64,000 nt of DNA from Treponema sp. (lineage in GTDB: Bacteria > Spirochaetota > Spirochaetia > Treponematales > Treponemataceae): the NCBI GenBank assembly GCA_017935745.1, contig JAGBGX010000006.1:124001-188000 (forward strand), read 5' to 3'. Below the pieces are notes generated by a model, which saw only the letters and a list, made by a program, of their open reading frames with translations, was not told the origin of the DNA and ran no database searches. The position numbers and the translations under genes were made by a program. Shown here one piece after another: positions 42,463 to 50,765 of this stretch. Position 1 is the stretch's first letter. Each line of letters starts with the position of its first letter.

Positions 42463-43242
42463 TTAAACAGACAGGTAATTGCCGAAAAAACCTGAGGCAG
42501 AAGCCGGCTCTCCGCCCGCGGCAAGATGGCTCACATCTCCCATCCGCTGTATTCTGAAAACAGCTTCGCCCGGAACACGCTCTTCCGCTCCAGCAATAGT
42601 CACAGAGCTTGGCGCAACAAAAAATCCCTGCCACAGCTGAACGGGACTGATTCCTGTAAGATGCGACAGAATCGCAAACATAACGCCGAGATGGCACACA
42701 AAGACAAGCGTCTTTTCATCAAGATTTTTCTGGTCAGCCAGCAAGTGCGTATCAGCCTGGGCTTCCTGCTGCGTGAGGTGCGGAAAGCAATTGTACACCG
42801 GCATGTCCGCGCTTATGCGGGTATAGTCATACGAAGCAAGAATACCATCAAATCCGCGGCAGACTTCCTCGTAATGCGCCTGTATATTTCCGCTTTTCAT
42901 TGAGGAAGTCCGGTAAAATGTATCTACGCTCCTGTATTTTTTTTCTGAAAAATAATCCCGCGGAAGCCAGTCCCATGCAAGCCGCTTTTTCTTTGTCTTC
43001 GCATCAGTTATCTCATAGCTGAATTCCCTGAGCCACGGGACAGTTTCAGCTTTTACAGGAGGCATTGCCCGCATGCAGGCAGCCGCAGTTTCCTGAGCGC
43101 GTCCCATCGGAGAGACAAACAGCTCCGTTGCATTCAGATGCGAAACACGCCGCGCCAAAAGCTCAAGCTCCCGCCGCCCTTTTTCAGTGACAGAATCATT
43201 TTCGTAATCAGGATCCCCGTGTCTAATAAAAATCAGATGCAT
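42463..43242 (-). CDS. Histidine phosphatase family protein
   Basis: 259 residues of the phosphoglycerate-mutase superfamily. The phosphate-accepting histidine is in F-I-R-H-G-D-P at residues 5-11; T-E-K-G-R-R-E-L and S-P-M-G-R-A-Q-E-T-A follow; the second histidine is in F-V-C-H-L-G-V-M. The substrate is not predictable. AGGAAA lies upstream. Its start overlaps yigZ by 10 bases, placing it in the parE-parC-membrane protein-yigZ run. Confidence 0.85.
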   Translation of the reverse strand: MHLIFIRHGDPDYENDSVTEKGRRELELLARRVSHLNATELFVSPMGRAQETAAACMRAMPPVKAETVPWLREFSYEITDAKTKKKRLAWDWLPRDYFSEKKYRSVDTFYRTSSMKSGNIQAHYEEVCRGFDGILASYDYTRISADMPVYNCFPHLTQQEAQADTHLLADQKNLDEKTLVFVCHLGVMFAILSHLTGISPVQLWQGFFVAPSSVTIAGAEERVPGEAVFRIQRMGDVSHLAAGGEPASASGFFGNYLSV

Positions 43243-43820
43243 TGCACTTTTCCTTTCGATATGTTTTTTATCCGGCTGACAAAATCGTCTTTTTCAGAGC
43301 TGACTATTTCTCCGCTTACAGAAATTTCCGCTCCGAAATGTTCCTGAAGCCCCGAAACAGCATAGCTGCTGAAAATCCGCTTTATCGCCTGATACGTTCC
43401 GTAGTCGCTTGCAAAGCTGAAGCTGCATTTTTCAGCATACGGCTCCGTCCGGCATGATTCGAGAACCAGCCGCGCGCTGCCGCTGTACGCGTGAACAAGT
43501 CCGCCGGTTCCCAGGAGCGTTCCGCCAAAATACCGTGTGACAGTAAGCAAAATATTAGTGATTCCGCTTCCCTTTAAAACATCAAGCACCGGCCTTCCTG
43601 CTGTTCCGCCCGGCTCGCCGTCATCGCTCATTCCGCATGTTTCCGCCTTGGCTCCTGTCACAAACGCATGGACAACATGAGACGAATCAGCATACCTGCG
43701 CTTTATAGAATGGAGCGTTTCCCGTGCCTGCGCCTGGCTTGACACAGGAAACGCTTCGGCAATGAACCGCGAATTTTTTATGACAGTCTCTGCCCGCGCT
43801 TCCTCGAGGAGAATATTCAT
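43233..43820 (-). CDS. YigZ/IMPACT family protein
   Basis: 195 residues. Signature of the UPF0029/IMPACT domain: S-R-F-I-A, S-S-H-V-V-H-A-F, S-D-D-G-E-P-G-G-T-A-G-R-P and T-R-Y-F-G-G-T-L-L-G-T-G-G-L. A smaller ferredoxin-like C-terminal domain follows. Members bind ribosomes or RNA in some organisms; the precise role here is unknown. Start ATG overlaps the end of the membrane protein gene (ATGA). Confidence 0.9.
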   Translation of the reverse strand: MNILLEEARAETVIKNSRFIAEAFPVSSQAQARETLHSIKRRYADSSHVVHAFVTGAKAETCGMSDDGEPGGTAGRPVLDVLKGSGITNILLTVTRYFGGTLLGTGGLVHAYSGSARLVLESCRTEPYAEKCSFSFASDYGTYQAIKRIFSSYAVSGLQEHFGAEISVSGEIVSSEKDDFVSRIKNISKGKVQCI

Positions 43821-44779
43821 CCGCCGTTTTCCTGCCCGGCAGCGCTGTCTGCCTCCTCACGAGACGCATTGCCGCCCGTGCCAATCAGTCCGTTCACACT
43901 CAAAAATGAAAAGTAGTACACAGGAACGCAGCAGTACATCTTTGAAAGAACCGTGTAGTACTGCATAAAGGCAAAGAAACCGAGCACAACGGAAGCAAAT
44001 CCTGCTGCGCCGCGGTTCCACTGGGAAACAGCAAAATGAAACGCAGAAACAGCTGCGAGCATCAAAATATTTTTCATGCAGGAAAAAATAACAAACCCGA
44101 TGTAATGAAAATAACGTCCCCTGACAATCAGCAGGCTTTTTTTCAGCGCGCCGGAAAAACGGAGCTTTCTGTCCTCAAGCAGCGCATTCCAGACAAAAAT
44201 AAACGGAACAAATGAAAAAGCAAACACTGCAAGAAATACAATGCAGTATGAAAAGGCAAGGAACAGAGACTTCAATGCAGCTGCGGTCTCTTCGTCGGGA
44301 GATTCGCTTCCCAGAATTGCAGGAATCATCCGGCTGAATTCAGCAAGCGCCGGCTCCTTGAAAAAAAATATGACAGCCGCAGAAATCACAGCAACAGCCG
44401 ATGCAACAGCTGAAAAGAAAACTGAAGCTCTGAACATGCGGTCCGATGATTCTGAAAAAGCTGAAAACAGCCGCGGCCGCAGGCTGCCTCTTCCAAGCAT
44501 TGCATCCGTACACTGGGAAATGATTCCGCAGGCGACTGAAAAAATAACGGTGAGCATCAAAAAGGTGAAAACGGCAGAAAGCGCATATCCTGCATACAAA
44601 AGCCGCCCGTTTAAAATCATTGCCGGAAAAAGCCCTGTTGTAATCAGAAATGAAATCAGCACATTGAACAGAAAAATTGTGAGAATCAATTTCCATATAT
44701 GCTCTGCAAGACGCGCCTTCAGAACAGCATACATTCTGCTGTACTCGGGACGCTTGAATTTTCTTTGTTTCCTGCTCAT
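43817..44779 (-). CDS. Multispanning membrane protein of unknown function
   Basis: 320 residues from the ATG at 44779, fixed by AAGGAA and by the parC stop 10 bases upstream; a longer frame to 44869 overlaps parC. A basic N terminus (R-K-Q-R-K-F-K-R) is followed by about six hydrophobic helices, with the long stretches F-L-F-N-V-L-I-S-F-L-I and F-L-A-V-F-A-F-S-F-V-P-F. The C-terminal 30 residues are hydrophilic. It resembles the general layout of DUF-type integral membrane proteins, but no family is recognised. Its place between parC and yigZ is the only functional hint. Confidence 0.75.
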   Translation of the reverse strand: MSRKQRKFKRPEYSRMYAVLKARLAEHIWKLILTIFLFNVLISFLITTGLFPAMILNGRLLYAGYALSAVFTFLMLTVIFSVACGIISQCTDAMLGRGSLRPRLFSAFSESSDRMFRASVFFSAVASAVAVISAAVIFFFKEPALAEFSRMIPAILGSESPDEETAAALKSLFLAFSYCIVFLAVFAFSFVPFIFVWNALLEDRKLRFSGALKKSLLIVRGRYFHYIGFVIFSCMKNILMLAAVSAFHFAVSQWNRGAAGFASVVLGFFAFMQYYTVLSKMYCCVPVYYFSFLSVNGLIGTGGNASREEADSAAGQENGG

Positions 44780-44789
44780 CTTCAGTTCC

Positions 44790-46781
44790 TTAAAATGTGC
44801 CGCCGCAGAAAGCTTCAGCTTCCGAGGACGGCTTTTCAACAGAAACAGACTCCGTTTCACGCGCTTCAAGGCGAATGCCGTTTGCCTTCAGTCCTTTTTC
44901 CTCAAAATTCTGAGCCTTGAATTCCTGGCTTGTAATTTTTATCCGGGGCTTTGCAGCATAGTGAAGCGTGAATTTGAATTTTGCGCGCGTATCAATGTGC
45001 AGGACTTCCATTCCGGCAGGAGCCATCATGTAGTCCCGGTTCATTATCCAGCCAGAAATTCGGCACCGCTTGATAAAGCAGAATTTTGTCCCGGGATCCC
45101 GGTAAATAACTGTAAACAGAATCGAGCTGATGATTTCCTTGTCAGCATAATTGCAGTACCATACCCCGGTATCAACAAAAAGCTTGTCAGGAACATCACA
45201 GACAGTGAAAATTCCAGATTTTCTGATCAGCAGAATTCTGTCGAACGGAGTCACCCTAAGCACTTCACGGCCGCCGTTTACACCAGTTCCAAGGTAGCCC
45301 TTGTCATCATAGCGCAGCGGCGTTTCACGCTTTACGATTTCCTTGACATTGACTGCGCTGAACGACTTGATTTCAGTCTGACGCTCCAAAAGCTGCGCGC
45401 TAATGGCACGCGGATCTTTCTTGGGATCAAGCAGCGTAAACTCCTTTATTTCCGAAAGGATTCCGTCAAGATATTCAACCGCGCATTCAGTAAGGTGCCG
45501 CAGCCGCCGCGCGATTTCCTTAAGCCGGGCATTGATTGCAGCTACCTGCTCCTTGTTTTTGCTGATGTCAAAAAGCGAGATGCGGCGGATTGGAATCTTC
45601 AGCAGCCGCTCAATATCATCATCGGTCACATCATGCACAAGTTCGTTTTTAAATGGAATGAATCCGTCCTGCACAGCCTTTGACACAGCCTGCGCAGTTT
45701 TCATTTCTTCAATGCTCTTGTAGATGCGCTCTTCAATAAAAATGCGCTCAAGCGTCCGGGCATGCAGCTCTTCAGTCAGATCAGCGCGCTCAAATTCCAG
45801 CTCGTCCTTTATAATCGCGGTAAGCTTTTTTGCGTAGTACTTTATGATTTCAGTTGCTGTCATTGCAACCGGCATATTGTCCTTTATGACAAGCATCTGG
45901 CACGCAATCGACTTTTCGCAGGCAGTGTACGCATACAGCGCCTTTTCAACATCCTTTGCATACACGCCGCGCGGCAGCTTGATTTCAATATTGCAGCGGT
46001 CAGTTGTAAAATCTTCCACAGAGCTGATTTTTATTTTTCCGGCTTTGTACGCGGCATCAATAGAATCAAGCAGATCCTTTGAAGTCGTATCAACAGGAAG
46101 CTCGGTAATCACAATGCGCTTTTCATCGCTCATGTCGAACTTTGCCCGCGTCACAATCTTGCCGTTTCCGTCGTTATAATTTGAAACGTCAATCAGTCCG
46201 CCTGTGGCAACGTCCGGGAAAATTTCAAACGGCTGCCCCTTGAGCGCCTTTATTTCCGCGTCAATGACTTCCCTGATATTGTACGGAAGAATTTTCGTTG
46301 ACATTCCGACTGCAATTCCTTCCGCGCCGCCGATAAGGACAACCGGGATTTTTGCCCGGAACACAACAGGCTCCTTGTTGCGTCCGTCATAGCTCGGAAT
46401 ATATTCAGTGATATTCGGATTGTATAGGAATTTTTTTGCAACAGGATGAACTGCGCACTCAATGTAACGCGTGGCAGACGCTTCGTCTCCCGTGTACATA
46501 TTCCCGAAGTTTCCCTGGCGCGCAATAAAAATGCCTTTGTTCGCAAGCACAACAAGCGCCGCACCGATGGAAGCGTCTCCATGCGGATGAAATTTCATGC
46601 AGTCGCCCACAACGCTTGCAACCTTGTGCATCCTTCCGTCATCAATCGAAAACAGCGTGTGCATGATTCTGCGCTGGACAGGCTTCAGTCCGTCCTCCAG
46701 ATCCGGGATTGCCCGGTCGCGTATAACGTAGCTCGCGTATTCTATGAAATTCTTGTCAAACAGATTCTTTACAAATGCCAT
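44790..46781 (-). CDS. parC: DNA topoisomerase IV subunit A
   Basis: Breakage-reunion subunit, 663 residues, decatenating sister chromosomes with ParE. Catalytic Tyr106 preceded by Arg105 in S-A-T-R-Y-I-E-C. The quinolone-pocket helix reads H-P-H-G-D-A-S-I-G-A: the positions equal to GyrA Ser83 and Asp87 are both Ala. G-S-x type C-terminal beta-pinwheel is short, as in ParC rather than GyrA (no GyrA box seen). GGGGAG precedes the ATG. It follows parE by 51 bases in the same transcription unit. Confidence 0.9.
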   Translation of the reverse strand: MAFVKNLFDKNFIEYASYVIRDRAIPDLEDGLKPVQRRIMHTLFSIDDGRMHKVASVVGDCMKFHPHGDASIGAALVVLANKGIFIARQGNFGNMYTGDEASATRYIECAVHPVAKKFLYNPNITEYIPSYDGRNKEPVVFRAKIPVVLIGGAEGIAVGMSTKILPYNIREVIDAEIKALKGQPFEIFPDVATGGLIDVSNYNDGNGKIVTRAKFDMSDEKRIVITELPVDTTSKDLLDSIDAAYKAGKIKISSVEDFTTDRCNIEIKLPRGVYAKDVEKALYAYTACEKSIACQMLVIKDNMPVAMTATEIIKYYAKKLTAIIKDELEFERADLTEELHARTLERIFIEERIYKSIEEMKTAQAVSKAVQDGFIPFKNELVHDVTDDDIERLLKIPIRRISLFDISKNKEQVAAINARLKEIARRLRHLTECAVEYLDGILSEIKEFTLLDPKKDPRAISAQLLERQTEIKSFSAVNVKEIVKRETPLRYDDKGYLGTGVNGGREVLRVTPFDRILLIRKSGIFTVCDVPDKLFVDTGVWYCNYADKEIISSILFTVIYRDPGTKFCFIKRCRISGWIMNRDYMMAPAGMEVLHIDTRAKFKFTLHYAAKPRIKITSQEFKAQNFEEKGLKANGIRLEARETESVSVEKPSSEAEAFCGGTF

Positions 46782-46832
46782 GCCTGCTCCCCTAAAAAGT
46801 CATGAAAAAGATTTAGCTTCCGGCTTGATTTT

Positions 46833-48980
46833 TTACGCATCAATATCCGCATTGCTAAGCAGATGCTTTTCTATAAAAGCGCGGCGCTCAGGAGTGTTCT
46901 TTCCCATGTAAAAGCTCAAAAGCCTGGGAACTGTCTTCAGCTGGCTGATTTCAACAGGCGTAAGGTGAATTGTCTGCGGCGCAATAAAGTCCTTGAATTC
47001 GCTCGGGCTGATTTCACCAAGCCCCTTGAACCGCGTGGTTTCGCATGAAGATCCGAGCCGCGCCTGAGCCTTGTCGCGCTCCTCCTCCGAATAGCAGTAC
47101 ACATTTTCCTTTTTGTTCCGCACACGGAACAGCGGCGTTTCCAGAATGAACACACGCCCCGATGTGACAAGCTCCTCAAAGTAGCCGAGGAAAAATGTCA
47201 TCACAAGGTTCCGTATGTGGAATCCGTCGTTGTCAGCATCAGTTGCAATCACGATTTTTGAATACTTGAGGTTCTCAACATCCTGCTCAATTCCGAGCGC
47301 CATCATCAGCTGATACAGCTCATCGTTCTTGTAAATTTCGCTCTGCTTTTTTCCGTACATATTCTCAGGCTTTCCCCGCAGGCTGAAAATCGCCTGATAG
47401 TCAGCATCGCGTGAATGCGTCATCGTGCCGGAAGCTGAATTTCCTTCCGTGATAAAAATCATGCTGTTCTCGCCTTTCGGTCCGTCCTGCACATGAAAGC
47501 GGCAGTCCTTGAGCTTGGGAATGCGGATACTGATTTTGCGGGCGGCTTCCTTCGCTTCCTTCTTGACTGCGCTCAGCTCCGTGCGAAGCTTTTCATTCGC
47601 CTGAATTTTTTCCTGAATTTTCCGGGCAGCCTCAGGATTATGATGAAGATAGTCGTCAAGCCCGGACTGCGTCTCAGCAGCAATCCACTGGCGGATGTCA
47701 GTGTTGCCAAGCTTGTTCTTTGTCTGGCTTTCAAAGACAGGATCCTTTATCTTTACAAGGACGGCCGCTGCAATTCCCTCGCGCACGTCTTCGCTTTTGT
47801 ACGAAGCGCCGAAAAAGTCATTTATGCCCTTGACAAAGCCTTCCTTGAATGCGGCAAGGTGCGTTCCGCCGTCAGCCGTATACTGTCCGTTTACAAACGA
47901 AAAATAATTTTCTCCATAGGAATTGGTGTGGGTGAACGCGAATTTCAAGTGAGTCCCGGAATAGCTTCCGATCGGATACAGCGAAATGGAAGCATCCTCC
48001 TTGCCGCCGATTTCCCTTGTAAGCAAGTCGAGCAAGCCATTGCTGCTTTTTATTTCCGTGCCGTTCAGCCTGAGCGTAAGACCGGAATTCAAGTACGCGT
48101 AGTTCCAGATGCGCTTTTCCACAAATTCCATGTTGAAGCTGTACTTTCCGAAAATCTGCTCATCGGGAACAAATTCAAAGTACGTTCCGTCCGGCTGCTT
48201 CTGCTTTAAATTCCCGGAGCGGCTGCTCACAAGCTTTCCGCGCTCAAACACAGCTTCCGCGCACTGTCCGCCGCGCACCGAGACAACACGGAAGTACGAG
48301 GAAAGCGCATTGACTGCCTTTGTTCCAACGCCGTTCATTCCGACTGAAAACTGAAACACCTCGTCGTTATATTTTGCGCCAGTGTTGATTTCGGAAACGC
48401 ACTCAACAACTTTTCCAAGCGGAATTCCGCGCCCGTAGTCCCGGACTTTCACGCGTCCGTCCTTCACTTCAACTTCAACCGTATTTCCGAATCCCATGAT
48501 GAATTCGTCAATCGCGTTATCTATAACTTCCTTTAAGAGAACATAAATTCCGTCATTCTGATTGGAGCCGTCGCCAAGCCGCCCGATATACATTCCGCTT
48601 CTCAGCCTGATATGCTCAAGCGCGTCAAGATGCTTTATCTGGCTCTCGTCATACTCCTTGGCAGCAGGCATTTCCTGCACCGGCATCTGAGGCTGAACGG
48701 ATTTTTTTCCCGCTGAAATTTTTGCGGCGCTCTTTTTTTCTGCACACGCGGAAGCAGTTTTTTTTCTTGCCGCAGGAGCAGAAGCGCTCTGTGCCAGCTG
48801 TTTTTTTTCAGGCTTTGCAGAAACTGGTTTTGCAGCGGTCTTTGCCGCTTTTTTTAACGGAGCGCTTTTTGCAGGCTTTGCAGATGATGGCTTTTTTGCA
48901 GTGCCTTTCACCGGCTCCGCTGCCTTCTTTGCAGCAGTTTTTTTCCCCGGCTGAACTTTTTTTTCTGTCTTTCCACCCAT
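46833..48980 (-). CDS. parE: DNA topoisomerase IV subunit B with histone-H1-like N-terminal tail
   Basis: ATPase subunit of 715 residues; usual ParE is about 630. Residues 1-109 are a tail with 27 Lys and 26 Ala plus Pro and Ser, containing repeated K-K-A-A, A-K-P-A-K and P-x-K-K units, typical of H1-like DNA-binding tails. The GHKL domain begins near 118 (D-A-L-E-H-I-R-L-R-S-G-M-Y-I-G), with D-N-A-I-D-E and G-R-G-I-P; TOPRIM motifs E-G-N-S-A and D-A-D-N-D-G follow. A weak TACAAT box (48989-48994) lies 8 bases before the ATG without ribosome binding site. Confidence 0.9.
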   Translation of the reverse strand: MGGKTEKKVQPGKKTAAKKAAEPVKGTAKKPSSAKPAKSAPLKKAAKTAAKPVSAKPEKKQLAQSASAPAARKKTASACAEKKSAAKISAGKKSVQPQMPVQEMPAAKEYDESQIKHLDALEHIRLRSGMYIGRLGDGSNQNDGIYVLLKEVIDNAIDEFIMGFGNTVEVEVKDGRVKVRDYGRGIPLGKVVECVSEINTGAKYNDEVFQFSVGMNGVGTKAVNALSSYFRVVSVRGGQCAEAVFERGKLVSSRSGNLKQKQPDGTYFEFVPDEQIFGKYSFNMEFVEKRIWNYAYLNSGLTLRLNGTEIKSSNGLLDLLTREIGGKEDASISLYPIGSYSGTHLKFAFTHTNSYGENYFSFVNGQYTADGGTHLAAFKEGFVKGINDFFGASYKSEDVREGIAAAVLVKIKDPVFESQTKNKLGNTDIRQWIAAETQSGLDDYLHHNPEAARKIQEKIQANEKLRTELSAVKKEAKEAARKISIRIPKLKDCRFHVQDGPKGENSMIFITEGNSASGTMTHSRDADYQAIFSLRGKPENMYGKKQSEIYKNDELYQLMMALGIEQDVENLKYSKIVIATDADNDGFHIRNLVMTFFLGYFEELVTSGRVFILETPLFRVRNKKENVYCYSEEERDKAQARLGSSCETTRFKGLGEISPSEFKDFIAPQTIHLTPVEISQLKTVPRLLSFYMGKNTPERRAFIEKHLLSNADIDA

Positions 48981-49075
48981 AACAGATTATTGTACTATAT
49001 ATAGAAAATTTCGTCTAGGCGGAAAATAAAACGTGAAAATTCCAGCTGAAAAACAGCGCTCTTTCGTACTGCCGC

Positions 49076-49101
49076 AAAAAAAAGGCCGCCGGACGGCAGC
49101 C
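49076..49101 (-). terminator. Intrinsic terminator upstream of parE (second one after tRNA-Cys)
   Basis: Minus strand 7-bp GC-rich stem GGCTGCC...GGCGGCC (one G-U pair, 49084-49101) followed by T8 (49076-49083). Confidence 0.7.
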
Positions 49102-49147
49102 ATATATGAACTCGGATCCCAGCTTTGCTTGAAAGATCCGCAAGCGC

Positions 49148-49176
49148 AAAAAAAAGACACCCCGGAAAGAGGCATC
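49148..49176 (-). terminator. Terminator next to tRNA-Cys
   Basis: Minus strand GATGCC (49171-49176) with GGTGTC (49156-49161), including two G-U pairs, followed by T8 (49148-49155). It is 15 bases past the tRNA. Confidence 0.55.
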
Positions 49177-49190
49177 TGATTTTTTGCGGA

Positions 49191-49262
49191 AGGCGTCAAT
49201 CGGAATCGAACCGATGCATAGTGGTTTTGCAGACCAGTCCCTTACCACTTGGGTATGACGCC
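49191..49262 (-). tRNA. tRNA-Cys (GCA)
   Basis: Cloverleaf on the minus strand: acceptor GGCGTCA/TGACGCC, D arm CCC...GGG with GTGGTAA loop, anticodon loop CTGCAAA (anticodon GCA) in a TGGT/ACCA stem with a C-C mismatch at its base, T arm ATCGG-TTCGATT-CCGAT. The discriminator base is U73, an identity element of tRNA-Cys. CCA is not encoded (TCC follows). It has its own promoter and two terminators. Confidence 0.95.
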
Positions 49263-49272
49263 ATATAATTAC

Positions 49273-49301
49273 ATTTTAGCAGAAAATCCGCCTTTTGTCC
49301 A
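49273..49301 (-). promoter_or_regulatory. tRNA-Cys promoter
   Basis: Minus strand TGGACA (49296-49301), spacer 17, TAAAAT (49273-49278), 10 bases before the tRNA 5-prime end. Confidence 0.65.
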
Positions 49302-49427
49302 GCAAAATATACCGGTTCTGCACAAAATTCTTTTTTTTCCGCGGAAAAACTGAAAGCCGGCACAGCCTTATGAACGCATCGACTGAAGCCGCTCCAAAAT
49401 TGCAAACTGCACGTTAAACTCAGCACG

Positions 49428-49715
49428 CTACTTCTGTGCTGAATTTAACCGCTCCCTCAGGACAAGCGTTTCCCCCAGAATTCCGCACAGGCACACAATG
49501 ACAATTATGTACAGCTTGAGCGGAATCAAAAACGGCAGCAGCTCAACCAGCGCGCAGAGCATCAGGCTTGCAGCAAATGACGCGGACACCTTCGGAAGCT
49601 GCTTTCCTTCTTTTTTGAGCCGTTTCTTTTCTGCTGAAATGCTCACGCTGTAAAATACGAACAGAGCCGCATACAGCACAATTCCGGCAGTGCTCACAGC
49701 CAGCTGCGCACTCAT
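49428..49715 (-). CDS. Small membrane protein of unknown function
   Basis: 95 residues with a hydrophobic helix at 5-25, a strongly basic loop (E-K-K-R-L-K-K-E-G-K) and two further helices between 45 and 82. The start overlaps the stop of the Nudix gene (ATGA), with GGAGG upstream inside it, so it is translated with the Nudix protein. No family recognised. The following 165 bases to the tRNA hold only the tRNA promoter. Confidence 0.65.
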   Translation of the reverse strand: MSAQLAVSTAGIVLYAALFVFYSVSISAEKKRLKKEGKQLPKVSASFAASLMLCALVELLPFLIPLKLYIIVIVCLCGILGETLVLRERLNSAQK

Positions 49716-50257
49716 AGCTCCTCCTGCGGCAAACAGCCTATTCTTTGCAAAAGAGCCTTTCTGGCGGAATCAAAGGCAAGCGGAATCGATGCAATCTCCT
49801 GCTCCGAGCCGATGCTCCGCCACTCAGTTCCGCAGACTTCGCTTTGCTGCATCTTCAGCTCGAACTGTCCGGGAAGCCGCGCCTCAAAAAACATATCGCA
49901 TGTCTTGTATACAATGCCGCGGTATTCATACGTATTCGGAAACGCGCCGATAAACTGAAGGCGCTGCGGCGTAATGCCGGTTTCTTCCGCGCACTCCCTG
50001 ACCGCGCTCACTTCGGCAGCTTCATCAGGCTCGCAGAATCCGCCGGGAAACGCAAGAAACCCTTTGCGAGGCTCCTTTGCACGCCGCACCAGCAGAGCCT
50101 TGCCATCTTCATTCAGCAGGACAACACCCACAGCAGACGCAACATTGCTGAACAGCTCAAGGCCGCAGTCCGGGCACTGCCATTTTCTTCCGCCCTGAAC
50201 AGTCTGAATATTCCGGGAGCCGCAGTCGGGACAAAAATTGAACACATTATTCCGCAT
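49712..50257 (-). CDS. Nudix hydrolase with N-terminal zinc ribbon
   Basis: 181 residues. A zinc ribbon with C9-P-D-C12 and C28-P-D-C31 precedes the Nudix domain. The Nudix box is complete: G73, E79, R87-E88, E91-E92, G94 (spacing G-x5-E-x7-R-E-U-x-E-E-x-G-U). The layout resembles NADH pyrophosphatase-type or ADP-ribose hydrolases, but the NudC-specific downstream motif was not found, so the substrate is open. A TATACT with TG extension (50264-50269) lies 6 bases before the ATG; there is no ribosome binding site. Confidence 0.85.
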   Translation of the reverse strand: MRNNVFNFCPDCGSRNIQTVQGGRKWQCPDCGLELFSNVASAVGVVLLNEDGKALLVRRAKEPRKGFLAFPGGFCEPDEAAEVSAVRECAEETGITPQRLQFIGAFPNTYEYRGIVYKTCDMFFEARLPGQFELKMQQSEVCGTEWRSIGSEQEIASIPLAFDSARKALLQRIGCLPQEEL

Positions 50258-50319
50258 GAAAACAGTATATCACAAAAATGCAAAAAAAACACGCATCAGC
50301 CGGATTTTATCCGCGAATC

Positions 50320-50348
50320 TCGACATTCAGCACGTTTCATAGTATAGT
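50320..50348 (+). promoter_or_regulatory. Promoter of the 50355 gene (leaderless arrangement)
   Basis: TCGACA (50320-50325), spacer 17, TATAGT (50343-50348), then TATTCC and ATG at 50355. It diverges from the Nudix promoter at 50264. Confidence 0.55.
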
Positions 50349-50354
50349 TATTCC

Positions 50355-50756
50355 ATGGATACTGTTCAAAAACTGCTGTCAGATGCACAGCGCATAAAGA
50401 AGCATTACCGCGCAGAACATCCGGCGTACAACGGAACGGAAGTGTGCCTGCAAATTCAGGAGCTGTTTATAAAGCGGAATGCTGTTGTGCGCACGCTCGC
50501 CTCCGCGTTTTCGGACTACTGGCTCAGTTCCCGCATCCGCACTTCTTCCAAGATGGACAGCGAGCCGACAGAAGAGCATCTGAATGTTCTTGCAGCGATT
50601 CAGGCGCTCATTGAAAATGATATTTCCGCAGCCGATGCGCTTTCTGCTGACGACTGGAAAGAGCTGTGCGCTATCACAAACAGCGAAGCTGATGACATTC
50701 CGCTCGAAACGCTGAACAGCCTGATGGCAGCCTTTGTAGACAAGCAGGCAATGTAG
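50355..50756 (+). CDS. Small helical protein of unknown function
   Basis: 133 residues, mostly alpha-helical by composition, acidic towards the C terminus (S-A-D-D-W-K-E-L, E-A-D-D-I-P-L-E). No signal peptide, membrane segment or known motif. It stands 9 bases before the radical SAM gene and is probably cotranscribed with it. The start follows the -10 box by six bases, so the mRNA is likely leaderless. Codon usage and lack of shadow-frame character support it as a real gene. Confidence 0.65.
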   Translation: MDTVQKLLSDAQRIKKHYRAEHPAYNGTEVCLQIQELFIKRNAVVRTLASAFSDYWLSSRIRTSSKMDSEPTEEHLNVLAAIQALIENDISAADALSADDWKELCAITNSEADDIPLETLNSLMAAFVDKQAM

Positions 50757-50765
50757 ATACTCTTT

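Noticed and set aside
44241-45683. 480-codon open frame on the plus strand, antisense to parC and the membrane protein gene
   Set aside because: It is opposite well-supported genes, has no ribosome binding site or domain, and its composition (many Ser, Arg, Phe) is that of a shadow frame.
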